Below are positions 19,213 through 29,420 of a DNA stretch of 29,420 nucleotides, piece by piece. Below the pieces are notes generated by a model that ran no database searches, was not told where the DNA came from, and worked only from the letters and a program-made list of their open reading frames with translations. The DNA lies in the NCBI GenBank assembly GCA_964058805.1, contig CAXKVV010001485.1, positions 1 to 29,420 on the forward strand. The letters run 5' to 3'. Numbering within the stretch: the first letter of the stretch is position 1; every line of letters begins with the position of its first letter. A program made the position numbers and the translations under genes. This DNA is from Schoenoplectus triqueter (taxonomy: Eukaryota > Streptophyta > Magnoliopsida > Poales > Cyperaceae).

Positions 19213-19317
19213 ATGTACAATTAACTATCGCAAGCTAATTGGCGTGCTTCATGCATATATGTTTGTAATTTTCAACATTTAATAGTATATAAAAACACAG
19301 TTATATATTTATACCTA
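19213..19317 (+). repeat. 3' flank of the peptide gene, duplicated at 1188-1292
   Basis: This starts 64 bp after the stop codon and is probably 3' UTR or terminator region. It matches 1188-1292 in direct orientation, with few differences (GGCGTGC here against GGTGTGTGC, and CAACATTT against CAGCATTT). Confidence 0.85.
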
Positions 19318-20600
19318 ATAATTGTTTCTTAAACTGTTCTCAAATTAACTATCTCAGAGATATATCCTGAATTCAATGAATTCAATGTACTAGTTGGGTG
19401 TCTGTCATAGGTGTACACTCACTCTTTTATAAAAAACATGAAGAACTGAATTAAATAAAAAATAAAAATAATTAATAGATCTGAGAGAAGAAAAAAATAC
19501 TCTAAAAAATATATTTTTAATTTTAACAAAAAATTATAATGTTTCATCTCTCTTATCTAATACATAGACTACTATTCTATTTATATACTGTCGGTGAATA
19601 TTGTTACACTTCTAAGTGTACTATCTAATTATCTAATTCTAAATACATGATATTTAATGTCAGCAACGCTTTAGTCATTTTCTGCTCCTTATTAATCTGT
19701 CTCAAACACATACGACCAATGTCAAACTATCTTTAATATTTAATCTCAGATCAACATTCCGAGTTTCATTATCCCGAGCTAACATATTCGGATCTTTTAT
19801 CTCGAACTCTCCTTGAGCTCATGCTCTTCTGCATGATCTTAACTCAAACCCATTTCTATTCATTTTCAAAAAAAAAAAAATCAAGCCCCTTTCTTTTCAT
19901 TTTCCTTCTCTTTTTTCAGTTCAAAACCTTCTCGTACGGCATGATGATATACCATTCGAATATTTCCATTGGTTTCTTGTCCGCGCAACCATCACGTTTA
20001 CATTCGTCTCTGAATCCATCTTTATTATATTGTATATTTTCGAAGTGGTAATCCCTGTGGAACCAGAGAATGTACACATCGTTAATTTTCTCTGCGCAAT
20101 TGGATTTATTTGAGATTGTTATGCAGATTAGAATAAAGGGCACATGGATTGAATTGCATTATTGAATGAAAAAGAAGAAAAAATGCTATCGGAAAGGTGT
20201 GGGGTCAATTTCGTCTTCTTTTGTTGTGTAGGCCAGAATCTTTCTCATTCACTCTAGAATTCAGCTAAAAGTGCGCTGCCATGTGAAATATTTCTATACA
20301 AATAAATGAGCATAACTGTGTTATATTTTTATATCATTAATTATGTTAAATCGATTAAATTGATAGAAGAAGAGGCCGGGACCAATTACTCTCATTGAGA
20401 ATTAAAAAAAAATGCACAGTTTTTATACTGTTATATAAAAAATAATAGAAAAAAATTAAGACCTGGCAAGTTTCTGAACAAAAAAAAATGTTGAATTTAA
20501 AAAAATTAAAAAGACAACTCACTAAAAAAGGCAAATAATATTAGTAAAATGAACAAAATAAAAAAAGGCAGCGGCAAATTAAAAAAGATAAAAATAGGAA
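19318..20600. other. AT-rich intergenic, nothing recognised
   Basis: No gene or bounded element. 19900-20270 is slightly less AT-rich but no frame reads as a known protein. Confidence 0.4.
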
Positions 20601-20604
20601 AATC

Positions 20605-21741
20605 AGAAATGAATTGCAGAAGCACTGGGTGAAGGAGGTGAAGGATCTTGCCTATGACATCGAGGATGCAATCGACAATGCTCTTCTTTTGGAAGAGGAG
20701 GTCCCGCAAGAAAGCACCAGCAAGGGAGGGGTCATGATGAGTCCCGGCTCTTGACAAACTTGCTGACCAGATGAATCGGATCCTTGAAAGAATTGATGAG
20801 ATCTCTAGTAGTAGAAACAGGTATGGAATCAATGATCTCGGTGAAGGAGCTGGAGAGGACTTGATGCTGCCTCTTAAGCCGGTCATTCAAAGGCGCTCCG
20901 TTGTATCGATCGTTGGTGTTGGAGGGCTCGGAAAAACTACTCTTGCTCGAAAAGCGTACAATAGGTATAATTTTATATTTTATCATAATTAAATACTTTC
21001 CAACATAATTATTTAACCATTTATTTTCCATTGATAACCTTTAATTAGTTCCCTTATGTTGTTTTGTTTCTGGTAAGTGCATGGGGAGAAATTCTTTGAT
21101 GGGGAACACCTTTGCCCGATTAAAATTAATTAGATTGGTATAAATTGTTGATCAAATTAGACCATTTGGAATCAAATTGTTCATCTCGGATGGTTATCGT
21201 TTTTCATACATTCATTCATTAATTAGACCAAATTATATACTAATATGTTTCTGGCGACTCAAATACATCTGGCAAAGTTTGGTGCAAATTTAATTTAAAT
21301 ATCATCCATGCTTCCGTAAAAGATGCAAATACTTAATTATTTAAATTTAAAATTTCTAGATGAATAAGTAGAGGTCATTCGATTATAAAATTCGTTAAAT
21401 TGTCATTGCAGGCGAATGTGATAATGTCCATAAACTTTGCCATCAATTAATTATCTAACATGGTTGCAAAAGGTTATTTCTCATATAAATTGGTCTTCTC
21501 ATCCTTTTCAGTACTTCAACAGAAATACGCATCTATGTACTCGTTGCATTCATTTACCTGGATGGAAATGTTTTCTAATATATATCCCTCTGCAACTTAC
21601 TGCTACAGTGCTGATGTCAAGACAAGTTTCAGATGGCGCCTATGGATAACCGTCTCTCAAAAATTTGAATTAATTGGCATTTTGAAAAATATTTCTGTGC
21701 CGAGCTTCGCAAGGCTCTTGGAGATCAAAAGTATCTTTTAG
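20605..21741 (+). pseudogene. Truncated CC-NBS-LRR pseudogene (paralogue of the CNL at 24724)
   Basis: 20605-20964 matches exon 1 of the downstream CNL from the LQKHWVKEV segment to just after the P-loop (VGGLGKTTLARKAYN). 21609-21741 matches the start of its exon 2 (SADVK..., LWITVSQKFE). The intron between them (20965-21608) has GT-AG ends at the same codon as in the CNL. Damage: the first 50 or so residues are missing; a frameshifting deletion and stop fall near 20742-20755; 28 codons between the PLKP and IQR segments are lost; exon 2 has an internal deletion, then a stop at kinase-2. GLPL, RNBS-D, MHD and LRR parts are absent. It cannot make an NLR. Confidence 0.9.
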
Positions 21742-21913
21742 TCGCTTTGTTTATGGGCTGGATTATGGCCCATATTTATGGAGGGAAATTAATACTTTGG
21801 GCCACTAAGATTTTAATTAGCAGCAGAGGCGTTGATTAGACAATTTTTTTGAAAAATAAAGAAATATAAAAATATTTCGTATATAATAGAATGATTGTTT
21901 ATTTTTTTTCTAA

Positions 21914-21995
21914 TATTATAGCAGGGAAAAAAATTTGGACCAATAATAATAAAATATTATAGCAGGGAAAAAAATCAGCTCCAATAATAATAATA
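21914..21995. repeat. 41-bp tandem duplication at the edge of the foldback array
   Basis: TATTATAGCAGGGAAAAAAAT occurs at 21914 and again at 21955, followed in each by CCAATAATAATAA. The second copy runs into the foldback element, so this may be filler made when the element was cut or inserted. Confidence 0.7.
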
Positions 21996-22222
21996 AAATA
22001 TTCAATGTTTGTACATTATTTTCAAAAATTAAAAAAGAGTAACTTATAAAATTCGAAATATCTCAAATTTTTGTACCCCATAAGATTTAAATATGAAGAA
22101 TTTAATGAGATTAAAAAATTAAAATTTGGAGATCATTTGATATATTTTTGGAGGTCTTCCGTGAAATTTGGAGGTCTTCCATGAGCTTAAGCTCACCGTA
22201 GATTTACTCTCTCTCTCTCTCT
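21977..22222. repeat. Foldback element, right half only
   Basis: It matches the right halves of the next two elements: TTTGTACCCCATAAGATTTA, then an AATTTAATGAGA word, and at its end GAGCTTAAGCTCACCGTAGA leading into a CT/TA run. The left half is missing or replaced by the tandem duplication at 21914. Confidence 0.7.
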
Positions 22223-22239
22223 CTATATATATATAGAGA
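22207..22239. repeat. CT/TA microsatellite
   Basis: A (CT)n run, then (TA)n, then GAGAGAA. It separates two foldback copies whose ends read away from it as mirror images. Confidence 0.9.
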
Positions 22240-22966
22240 GAATAAATCTACGGTGAGCTTAAGCTCACAGAAGACCTCCGTGAGTTTAGCTCAAAAAATA
22301 TATTAAATAATTTTTAAATTTTGATTTTTCACTCTCATTAAATTCTTCATATTGAAATTTTGTAGGGTACAAAAATTTGAGATATTTTTAGTTTTCTAAG
22401 TTAATGTTTTCAATTTTTGAAAATCAGCCCAAAAAATAATAATAAAATATTTAATGTTTGTACATTATTTTCAAAAATTAAAAAAAATGACTTAAAAAAC
22501 TCGAAAATCCTAAATTTTTGTACCTCATAAGATTTTAATATAAAGAATTTAATGATATTGAAAAATCAAAATTTAATGAGATCTCTGTGAGCTTAGCTCA
22601 AAAAATATATCAAATGATCTCTAAATTTTGATTTTTCAATATCATTAAATTTTTCATATTAAAATCTCATGGAGTATGAAAATTTAGAATGTTTTGAGTT
22701 TTTTAAGTCACTTTTTTATTTTTTAAAAAGAATGTACAAACATTGAATATATTATTATTATTATTTTTGGAGCTGATTTTCAAAAATTAAAAAGAGTGAC
22801 TTAGAAAACTCAAAATATCCCAAAATTTTGTACCCCATAAGATTTCAATATGAAGAATTTAATGAAAGTGAAAAATCAAAATTTTAAGATAATTTAATAT
22901 ATTTTTTGAGCTAACTTCACGGAAGTCTTCCGTGAGCTTAAGCTCACAGTAGATTTACTATATATA
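22240..22966. repeat. Foldback element, apparently two fused copies
   Basis: The left end is AATAAATCTACGGTGAGCTT and the right end, read on the minus strand, AGTAAATCTACTGTGAGCTT. Inside, a join near 22575-22600 puts the end of one copy next to the start of another (CTGTGAGCTTAGCTC). Each copy is a long palindrome: the left arm word TTTGATTTTTCA pairs with TGAAAAATCAAA on the right. The centres carry AATAATAATAAAATATT. Non-coding. Confidence 0.75.
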
Positions 22967-23405
22967 TATGAGTGGAGATATCGTGAGCTTAAGCTCACAA
23001 AGGTCTTCCGTGAGCTTAAGCTCATAAAGGCCTTCCGTGAGCTTAACTCAAAAAATATATCAAATCATTTCAAAATTTTAATTTATCATTCTCATTAAAT
23101 TCTTTATATGAAAATATCATGGGATGCAAAAATTTGGGGCGTTTTGAGTTATTTAAGTTGTGGTTTTTAATTTTTGAAAATCAGCTCTAAAAATAATAAT
23201 AATATATTCAATACTTGAACATCATTGTAAAAAATTAAAAACGGTGACTCAAAAAGCTCAAAACACTCCAAATTTTTGCATCCCACAAGATTTTTATATA
23301 AAGAATTTAATGAGAATGATAAATTGAAATTTCGAGATTATTTAATATGTTTTTTGAGTTAAAATCACGGAAGGCCTCCGTGAGCTTAAGTTCACGGTAT
23401 CTCCA

Positions 23406-23411
<6 letters not shown>
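22967..23411. repeat. Foldback element with matched ends in (TA)n
   Basis: The left end is ATGAGTGGAGATATCGTGAG and the right end, read on the minus strand, ATGAGTGGAGATACCGTGAA. The arms pair along most of the 445 bp. Both sides are TA repeats, so the insertion site seems to be a TA run. The subterminal GTGAGCTTAAGCTCAC palindrome occurs near both ends and again in a doubled form at 22983-23035. Confidence 0.8.

Positions 23412-23454
<43 letters not shown>
23409..23454. repeat. (TA)n microsatellite, about 23 units
   Basis: Uninterrupted TA dinucleotides at the right boundary of the foldback array. Confidence 0.95.
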
Positions 23455-23457
<3 letters not shown>

Positions 23458-23459
23458 GC

Positions 23460-24723
23460 GTTTAGTTGCACAAAAAAAATATATATTCAATGCTATGGAA
23501 ACCTGTGGAATATTTTAATAAATTAATCTGCTTCTTCAAAATTGTTCTACGTCCATTTTTTTCGACAAAATTATTGTAGACATTTTTTTTAATATGTAGA
23601 ATGAATTAAATAGCTTGACCTGATTGTTCGGATCTAATAAATTATAATAACTCTTTTTGCACCAAATTGAAGCATCTTTTATCCATGGTGATTCCTGCTT
23701 TTCTCTCATTTAAATATAGAGTTTTTTCTTTATTTTAATACACTTTTAGTAATTTTATATTATTTTATACACCAAAAGTTCGTAGACAGATCTGACCTGC
23801 ATTGATAGCTAATTTATTTTAATTTCATCTGTGCAACAAAATAAATCTTACAACCTTGGTCCTAAATAATTTTTCGGACAAGGTTTCAATCAGAGGCAAC
23901 ACGAAACCAAAACCAAGTTTCAACAGAGACAATACAGAGGCAGCGCACAAAGAACATAGGATGTATAAGAGAGAGCTTAGTCGGCCCCCAAAAAAATTTC
24001 GGAACAGGCCCCGGTCCGAATTTTTTTTTTCAGTCCTTGCTACAACATAAAAAAAAATTCAATTATTATATACAAAATATTTTTCGATTTTTAAAAAGAA
24101 TTTGCAATATGGCTGATAGTCCGAAATACTTTCTTCTCTTTTTAATCTAGGTTCCCCATTATACAATCAATGGACATCTCCAGTCTCATTACACTTGACT
24201 TGGATCTTGTTCTGGCGACACAATTGCTACCAGTCTTCGGTCATCCTAGAAAAAAAGACTGATGCGCTAGCAATTTCCTCTCCGCACATCACAATTTCAC
24301 AAACTATCTTATCCATAATTAACTCTTGTATGAAGTAATCAAGTAACTCATCTCTTGACTAGGGTTCAGATGTAAAAGTAAGTCAATTAGAAATGAAATG
24401 AGAATCAATTGAAACAGAAAAAGGTTTCTCTCGCTTTTGACTCACTGTCAGGAGTATTTTCTGTGCTAACCCTCCGTCACAACTCACAAGGTGCTGCTCT
24501 TAGCCCGTCTGAATCAGCCAGAACTTTCCCAATTCTTCCGATTTTGAGCTGATTCTTAGTCAAAAATCAAAATTTGTCTGATTCATCAGTTCCCATCAAG
24601 TTTGTGCCTAAAAATCAATCGGTATACTGCACTCATCCCAGGCCGATTCTGCTCCTAATCTGACCTTTCCAAACAGTAACGGTACCGGTCAATAGCTGAT
24701 AAACATACATCAAACAAGAGAAT
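23460..24723. other. 5' flank of the CNL gene, no other gene seen
   Basis: AT-rich to about 24100, then less so up to the start codon, which fits promoter and leader sequence. 23856-24050 is an open frame of 64 codons without a recognisable product; I do not call it a gene. No convincing TATA box was fixed. Confidence 0.4.
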
Positions 24724-27700
24724 ATGGTTGAGAGTATACTGAATTCAGTTTTGGATAAGCTAGCAGATGATGCGATTGGGAAATTTATGCACACAAGGGG
24801 AGTTGGTCAGCAAGTAGAGAAGATGAGACGCGAGTTAAATAGGATTCAGGCTTTTCTCAAGGATGCTGATAAGAAGACAATAAAAGATGATTTGCAGAAG
24901 CATTGGGTGAAGGAGGTGAGAGATCTCGCCTACGACATAGAAGATGTCATTGACAATGCTATCCTATTGGAAGTCGAGGTCGCACAAGAAAACACCAGCA
25001 ATGAATGGGCTATTATGAGGATGCTCAAGAAGGCTCGGAAACTCCCAGATCTCCATGAACTTGGTGATCAGATAAATCAGATCCTTGAAAGAATTGAAGA
25101 GATTTCAAACAGTAGAATCAAGTATGGTATCAGTGATCTTGGTGAAGGGAGCAGACGGGACTTTATGTTGCCTCTTAAGCCACCCATGCTACCTGACCTT
25201 GATGATCCCAATGTTGTCGGCTTAGATACACACAGAGACAACATTGTGAAGGCGCTGCTTGATGAAAACATTCAAAGGCGCTCTGTTGTCTCAATTGTGG
25301 GGATTGGAGGGCTTGGTAAAACTACTCTCGCAAGAAAAGCATACAACAGGTATAATAGTACCTTTTTTTTATCATCAATTTACTTTGAAACTAGGTTTAT
25401 CACTTTTGTAGTTCTTTCCCAATAATTGTCAAAACTGCACATAAAAGTTCTTGCTCATTTCTCTTCCTTCTAAAAATGTATCTAATTAGTCTTCAACCAA
25501 AAACCAATTGAAATGTTCCATTAAGTTGTGCAATATTAAGAATATGAACTATATCTAAATTTAGGTACTTGGTATATCATAAACGGGCATGCCTTTTAAC
25601 AAAAACAAACGATAGAGTGATTCTTGTCAAAACTGCATCTCTCTCAGCCTTCAAGTTCTCCAATATAAGATATTATCCAATCACTGCTTGTCTGCTTCTA
25701 TATATTGAAAGAAACATCTTTCTGATGCATACAGAAATAGAAGAGTTTCAATATCACAAGTTTTTAGTGTCACAAAATGTAACAAAACTCACTATTTTAT
25801 TTATATCAAATATTCAACTCCAAGTGGTGAATTCTAAATGTTAATCTTGCTTATTTTCGTCAAACAAGGGTGATACAGTACCTCAAGCATTGTCCCCTCA
25901 CTTCAACCCACCATCACTGCACATGGGCTCTATAATTTTTTTTGCTTTTATGGGTTTTATTTTTCAATAGTACTTGAGCATAAGGGAGGCACTATATTTG
26001 GGGCACTGAATATTTTTTTCTTTCATCATAGATGCATGCATCTAAGATATCATGATTTTTTAAATCAACTTTACTTAAGATAAGATCGTAATAAAAAGTT
26101 CATTATCATAGTTAAGTAGTTTATTATATTGGTTCAATTGTTAATCACTTGATTTAGTATAAAATAAGTCCGCAAGGTTGTGAACTTTTTTAAATTTTAT
26201 GTTGATACATAAGTCAAAATGTAAAATACAAACTGAAATTGACTTTCTGGCAATTTATGGCATCAAAACGCCATGCATTGAAACCATTCTCATATTGGAA
26301 AAATATAATTCTTTTGCACAGTGCTGATGTCAAGAAAACTTTTGATCTTCGCATATGGATAGCCGTCTCTCAAAAATTTGAATTCATTGATATTTTGAAG
26401 AGGATACTAGAACAGATCAGGCAAATTAATTCGAGCGAGCAACACAAACAAACTGAGTATTTCCTCATGGAGCTTTATAAGTCTTTTTCTGGACGAAAGT
26501 ATCTTTTAGTGTTAGATGATGTTTGGACAGATGAGCTGTGGACACATATAGAACAAGCCTTAGTTGACGCAAACAATGGGAGCAGAGTACTCATAACCTC
26601 TAGAAATAAAAATGTTGCCAAGGTTGCGAATCCCTCACATGAACCATACAAATTGCCATTTCTATCGGAGGATGTTGGTCTCCGACTTTTACTTAATAAG
26701 GCAATTTGTAACCAAACCTATGCTGATGATCTAACTGATGTTGCAAAACAGTTGGTGAAAAAATGTTGTGGTGTGCCACTTGCATTAGTGGTTTTAGGCG
26801 GGCTACTATCTAGAAGGCCAGCTGAATACATCGAGTGGAATAAACTATTACAAACGATGAGTTGGCAAACTGATGGAATACAATGTACCAAGATTCTAGC
26901 TACTAGCTTTGATGACTTGCCCCTTACTCTCAAATATTGTTTTATGTATTTTGCTGCATTTCCAAAATATTACCCAATCGAAGCAGCAAGTTTAACTCGA
27001 ATGTGGATTGCGGAAGGGTTCATACCACAAGAACAAAATAGAATATTGGAGGACACTGCCGAGAGGGTTTTGGAAGAGCTTGTTCAAAGGTACAACTTCC
27101 TCATTATTAAATCTTTTCTACATATTTCCCATAATATGATCCTTCCCATTTTTTATTTGCTTCAAATATATAAAATGACATCTCATTATTTTGTAAAACG
27201 GAATTTTTTTACATCCAGATAGTATTCTTGATAGAATATTGGTTCTTAGAAAATAGATACATTTGATTATAGTTAAAATTGATGAAATACATAGAGTGTG
27301 GTCATTGCACTTCAGTTTCATACGCTAGTGACCAATTCTATATATAATTAGGCGGTCTTGTAAGACCGATGTAAAAGGCATTATTTCAATGAAAATTTAA
27401 AATTCATCCAATCATTGCATGTCTTATTATTTTGAAATCAATAGAGGAGTAAAATTATTAACAAAATGGTGAATAAGATCCATGTATAATTTACAAGCCA
27501 GCAATTTTACCGCATGCATCAAAGTTCCTTTATATTCTGAATGAAACTTTATAAGTTGATTCTTGTCATTTTTGCTTTAAAAGCATAACCAGAAGCGCCA
27601 AATTGAAATATGACAAGTAATACATGCTAGCATCATTACATATTTATGAATTCACAAGAAGTAAATGTAATTTGTATGGTTAAACATTCAAACTACAAAT

Positions 27701-29192
27701 TGTATCCTCGAATAGAGAATCAGTTTTTAATCTAATTAAGAAGAAAATGTTCCCCATTTGGGTGGTCGCAATCTTAAAATTTCAAATGAATAGAATCTCA
27801 TGAAGATATACAGTTGGTTGATTTGACTTCTCATATCCCACGAGTTGATCTATTTAGTCAATTGAAGTGGTAGCTACAATTACTTACACAGGATTTTGTT
27901 ACAGGAGCATGGTTGAAGTGTCAAACAGATCATATGATCGGTCCATATGTTCTTATCATTTACATGATCTGCTGCGTGATCTTGCTATCGAGAAAGCCAA
28001 GGAGGACAACTTTCTAACAGTGTGTTTAAAGCCTGATAAAGAGCAAAGTTGTTGTGGGGTACGACGTGTGGCAGTCCATCACTTTGATATCGATTTATTG
28101 ATCAAATATGCAAGTCCTAATCTACACACATTGTTGTGTTTTGATTCACTGCTGCCAAATTGTTCCGGGCATAAGCTTCTCAAAGTGTTGAGCTTTAGTG
28201 GTATGAGAACTCCACGTACTGTCACAAAAACAGGGCTGGATTGTATCGAGGGATTGACACAATTAAAATATCTTGAGCTCCATTGGGATATGGTCACTAG
28301 TAACCAAGTGGGGTTTGTAAAGTTGATAAGCGGTATGAAATTTCTACAAACACTTGACCTTAGAAGCATAAAAACTTGTGATCTATCAGCTTTCACATGG
28401 AATATAGAATCACTGAGGCATGTCATGCTGCTAATGTCTTTAGGGCCGCCAGCAGGTGCAAACCTACGTAATCTACAAACCCTTACCGGCATCAAAAGCA
28501 GGGAGTCCTGGAATACTATGGCATTACCTAATTTACCAAATTTGCGTACCTTGGACATCCAAATAACTGAGGGATTTCCATGGGTGGTAGTTGCTTCTTT
28601 CTTACGTACATTAAAAAACCTTGTCAATGTTCGTCTAGTTGGGCATGATATCTCAATCGAAGTAATTGACATTAGAGATTTCCCCTTTTATCAGCAATTA
28701 ACTTCATTGTCATACATGGGCAAGTTTTCCCGGGGTGCAGAAGTCAATCTTGATGTTGCTATGTTCCCAACCCATCTCACTACGCTTATCCTCGTGAATT
28801 GTAGAATACAGCAGGATCCGATGGCAGTGCTAGAGCAACTACGGCACTTAAAGAGGCTGTACTTATTTGACGGAATAGATGAATATCTAACAAGGATGAG
28901 GTGTTCTGCTGGAGGCTTTGCCCATCTGCAATATATGCAAGTATCTGGTCTAGAAAATCTTGAGGAATGGGAGATAGAGGAGGGTGCTATGCCCATGCTT
29001 CAAGATTTATACATAACTTCCTGTCCTATGTTGCGTGTTCCTCTAGGATTTAAACACCTCACTGGACTTCGTGACTTGTCTTGGGACCTTTATGGTGACC
29101 AATCTGCAACCACTAAGGCAAAGGACATCCACAAATTATGTGGGCATGTTCCTCGCCTTAATATACTTGCAGCCCGAGAAGCATTTTGCTGA
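24724..29192 (+). CDS. CC-NBS-LRR (CNL) intracellular immune receptor
   Basis: Exons: 24724-25349, 26322-27089 and 27905-29192, giving 893 codons. Both introns (972 and 815 bp) have GT-AG ends and keep frame (AG|T, AG|G). Rx-type coiled coil at 1-130 with EDVID (73-77); P-loop GIGGLGKTT (193-201); kinase-2 LLVLDDVW (270-277); RNBS-B GSRVLITSR (295-303); CGVPLAL (358-364); RNBS-D LKYCFMYFAAFP (412-423); an MHD-type LHD (484-486); then irregular LRRs to about 885. NLRs of this class bind ATP/ADP through the NB-ARC and trigger defence on sensing an effector. All motifs are present and no stop is seen, so it looks intact. LHD in place of MHD is a common natural variant. Intron 1 interrupts the gene just after the P-loop, a feature shared with the nearby pseudogene. 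ATG context AATATGGTT is acceptable. The effector recognised is unknown. Confidence 0.93.
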
Positions 29193-29420
29193 TTAGGTTG
29201 CAGTTTAGATGTTTCTCTCTAATTTTTCCTTCTAAAATTTCATGTGCCGTACTCTTCATTGTTGCTGTAATATATATTTTTTTCATTCCAAAAAATGGAA
29301 GCAAAAAAATGATTGAACTTCAGCATCCGTTGTTGAACCCTATGGTGGCGGCAGCAGAGCAATGGATGAAGCTGCGGTGCCACCGAGTTATGGTGGTGCT
29401 GACAGAGAAAGATTAGGGTT
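29193..29420. other. 3' flank of the CNL gene
   Basis: Contains the expected 3' UTR. GTAATATATATTTTTTT at about 29268 is T-rich, but no clear polyadenylation signal stands out. An open frame on the plus strand here has no recognisable product. Confidence 0.4.

Noticed and set aside
20506..21031. Minus-strand frames of about 100-126 codons
   Set aside because: They are antisense to the NLR pseudogene, whose plus-strand similarity to the CNL is clear.
26239..26321. Gene start at 26239 for the NB-ARC segment
   Set aside because: This stretch is intron read-through. The AG at 26320-26321 joins exon 1 in frame and matches the pseudogene's splice site.
27867..27904. Separate LRR gene starting at 27867
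   Set aside because: The frame upstream of 27905 is intron; splicing 27089 to 27905 restores the expected sequence before the MHD-type motif.
28079..28672. Long minus-strand frame of 197 codons
   Set aside because: It is the antisense shadow of CNL exon 3 and has no recognisable domain.

Overview
This window is nuclear DNA of a flowering plant. It is very AT-rich, two multi-exon genes have plant-type GT-AG introns, and the gene families are plant ones: a class XII LRR receptor kinase, a coiled-coil NLR, and Ty1/copia, hAT, Mutator and Harbinger elements plus a tRNA-derived SINE. Only coiled-coil NLR sequence is present, which fits a monocot but does not prove one. I cannot name the species.

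Layout. 1-1181: the decayed 3' end of a Ty1/copia retrotransposon with its 3' LTR. 1188-1292: a copy of the 3' flank of the cysteine-rich peptide gene that lies 18 kb further on. 1.88-3.8 kb: a cluster of hairpin-forming repeats. 4748-5332 and 5738-6648: two hAT-type elements with perfect 8-bp target duplications; the second may hold a scrap of transposase. 6.9-7.5 kb: a LINE remnant interrupted by a SINE. 8485-11709 (minus): an intact LRR receptor kinase of the non-RD immune type in two exons. 12641-14987: four non-autonomous DNA transposons in 2.35 kb upstream of that kinase (one Mutator-like, two hAT, one Harbinger-like). 15.87-17.15 kb: a diverged block of nested duplications rich in CTTAATA. 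18825-19148: a small secreted peptide with 12 cysteines that I do not recognise. 20605-21741: a truncated NLR pseudogene. 21.9-23.45 kb: tandem foldback elements inserted at TA/CT microsatellites. 24724-29192: an intact three-exon CC-NBS-LRR gene of 893 codons.

How the genes relate. The receptor kinase (cell-surface perception), the secreted cysteine-rich peptide (possible defence or signalling peptide) and the CNL (intracellular receptor) are all plausibly immune-related. Nothing in the sequence shows that they act together. The NLR pseudogene and the CNL share an intron position and close sequence, so they arose by local duplication. The cysteine-rich gene also has a duplicated flank, which points to a second copy beyond the left edge of the window. 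The rest is transposon-derived or featureless AT-rich DNA.

Coordinates of spliced genes were derived by hand from splice consensus and reading-frame continuity. Repeat boundaries of diverged elements are approximate.
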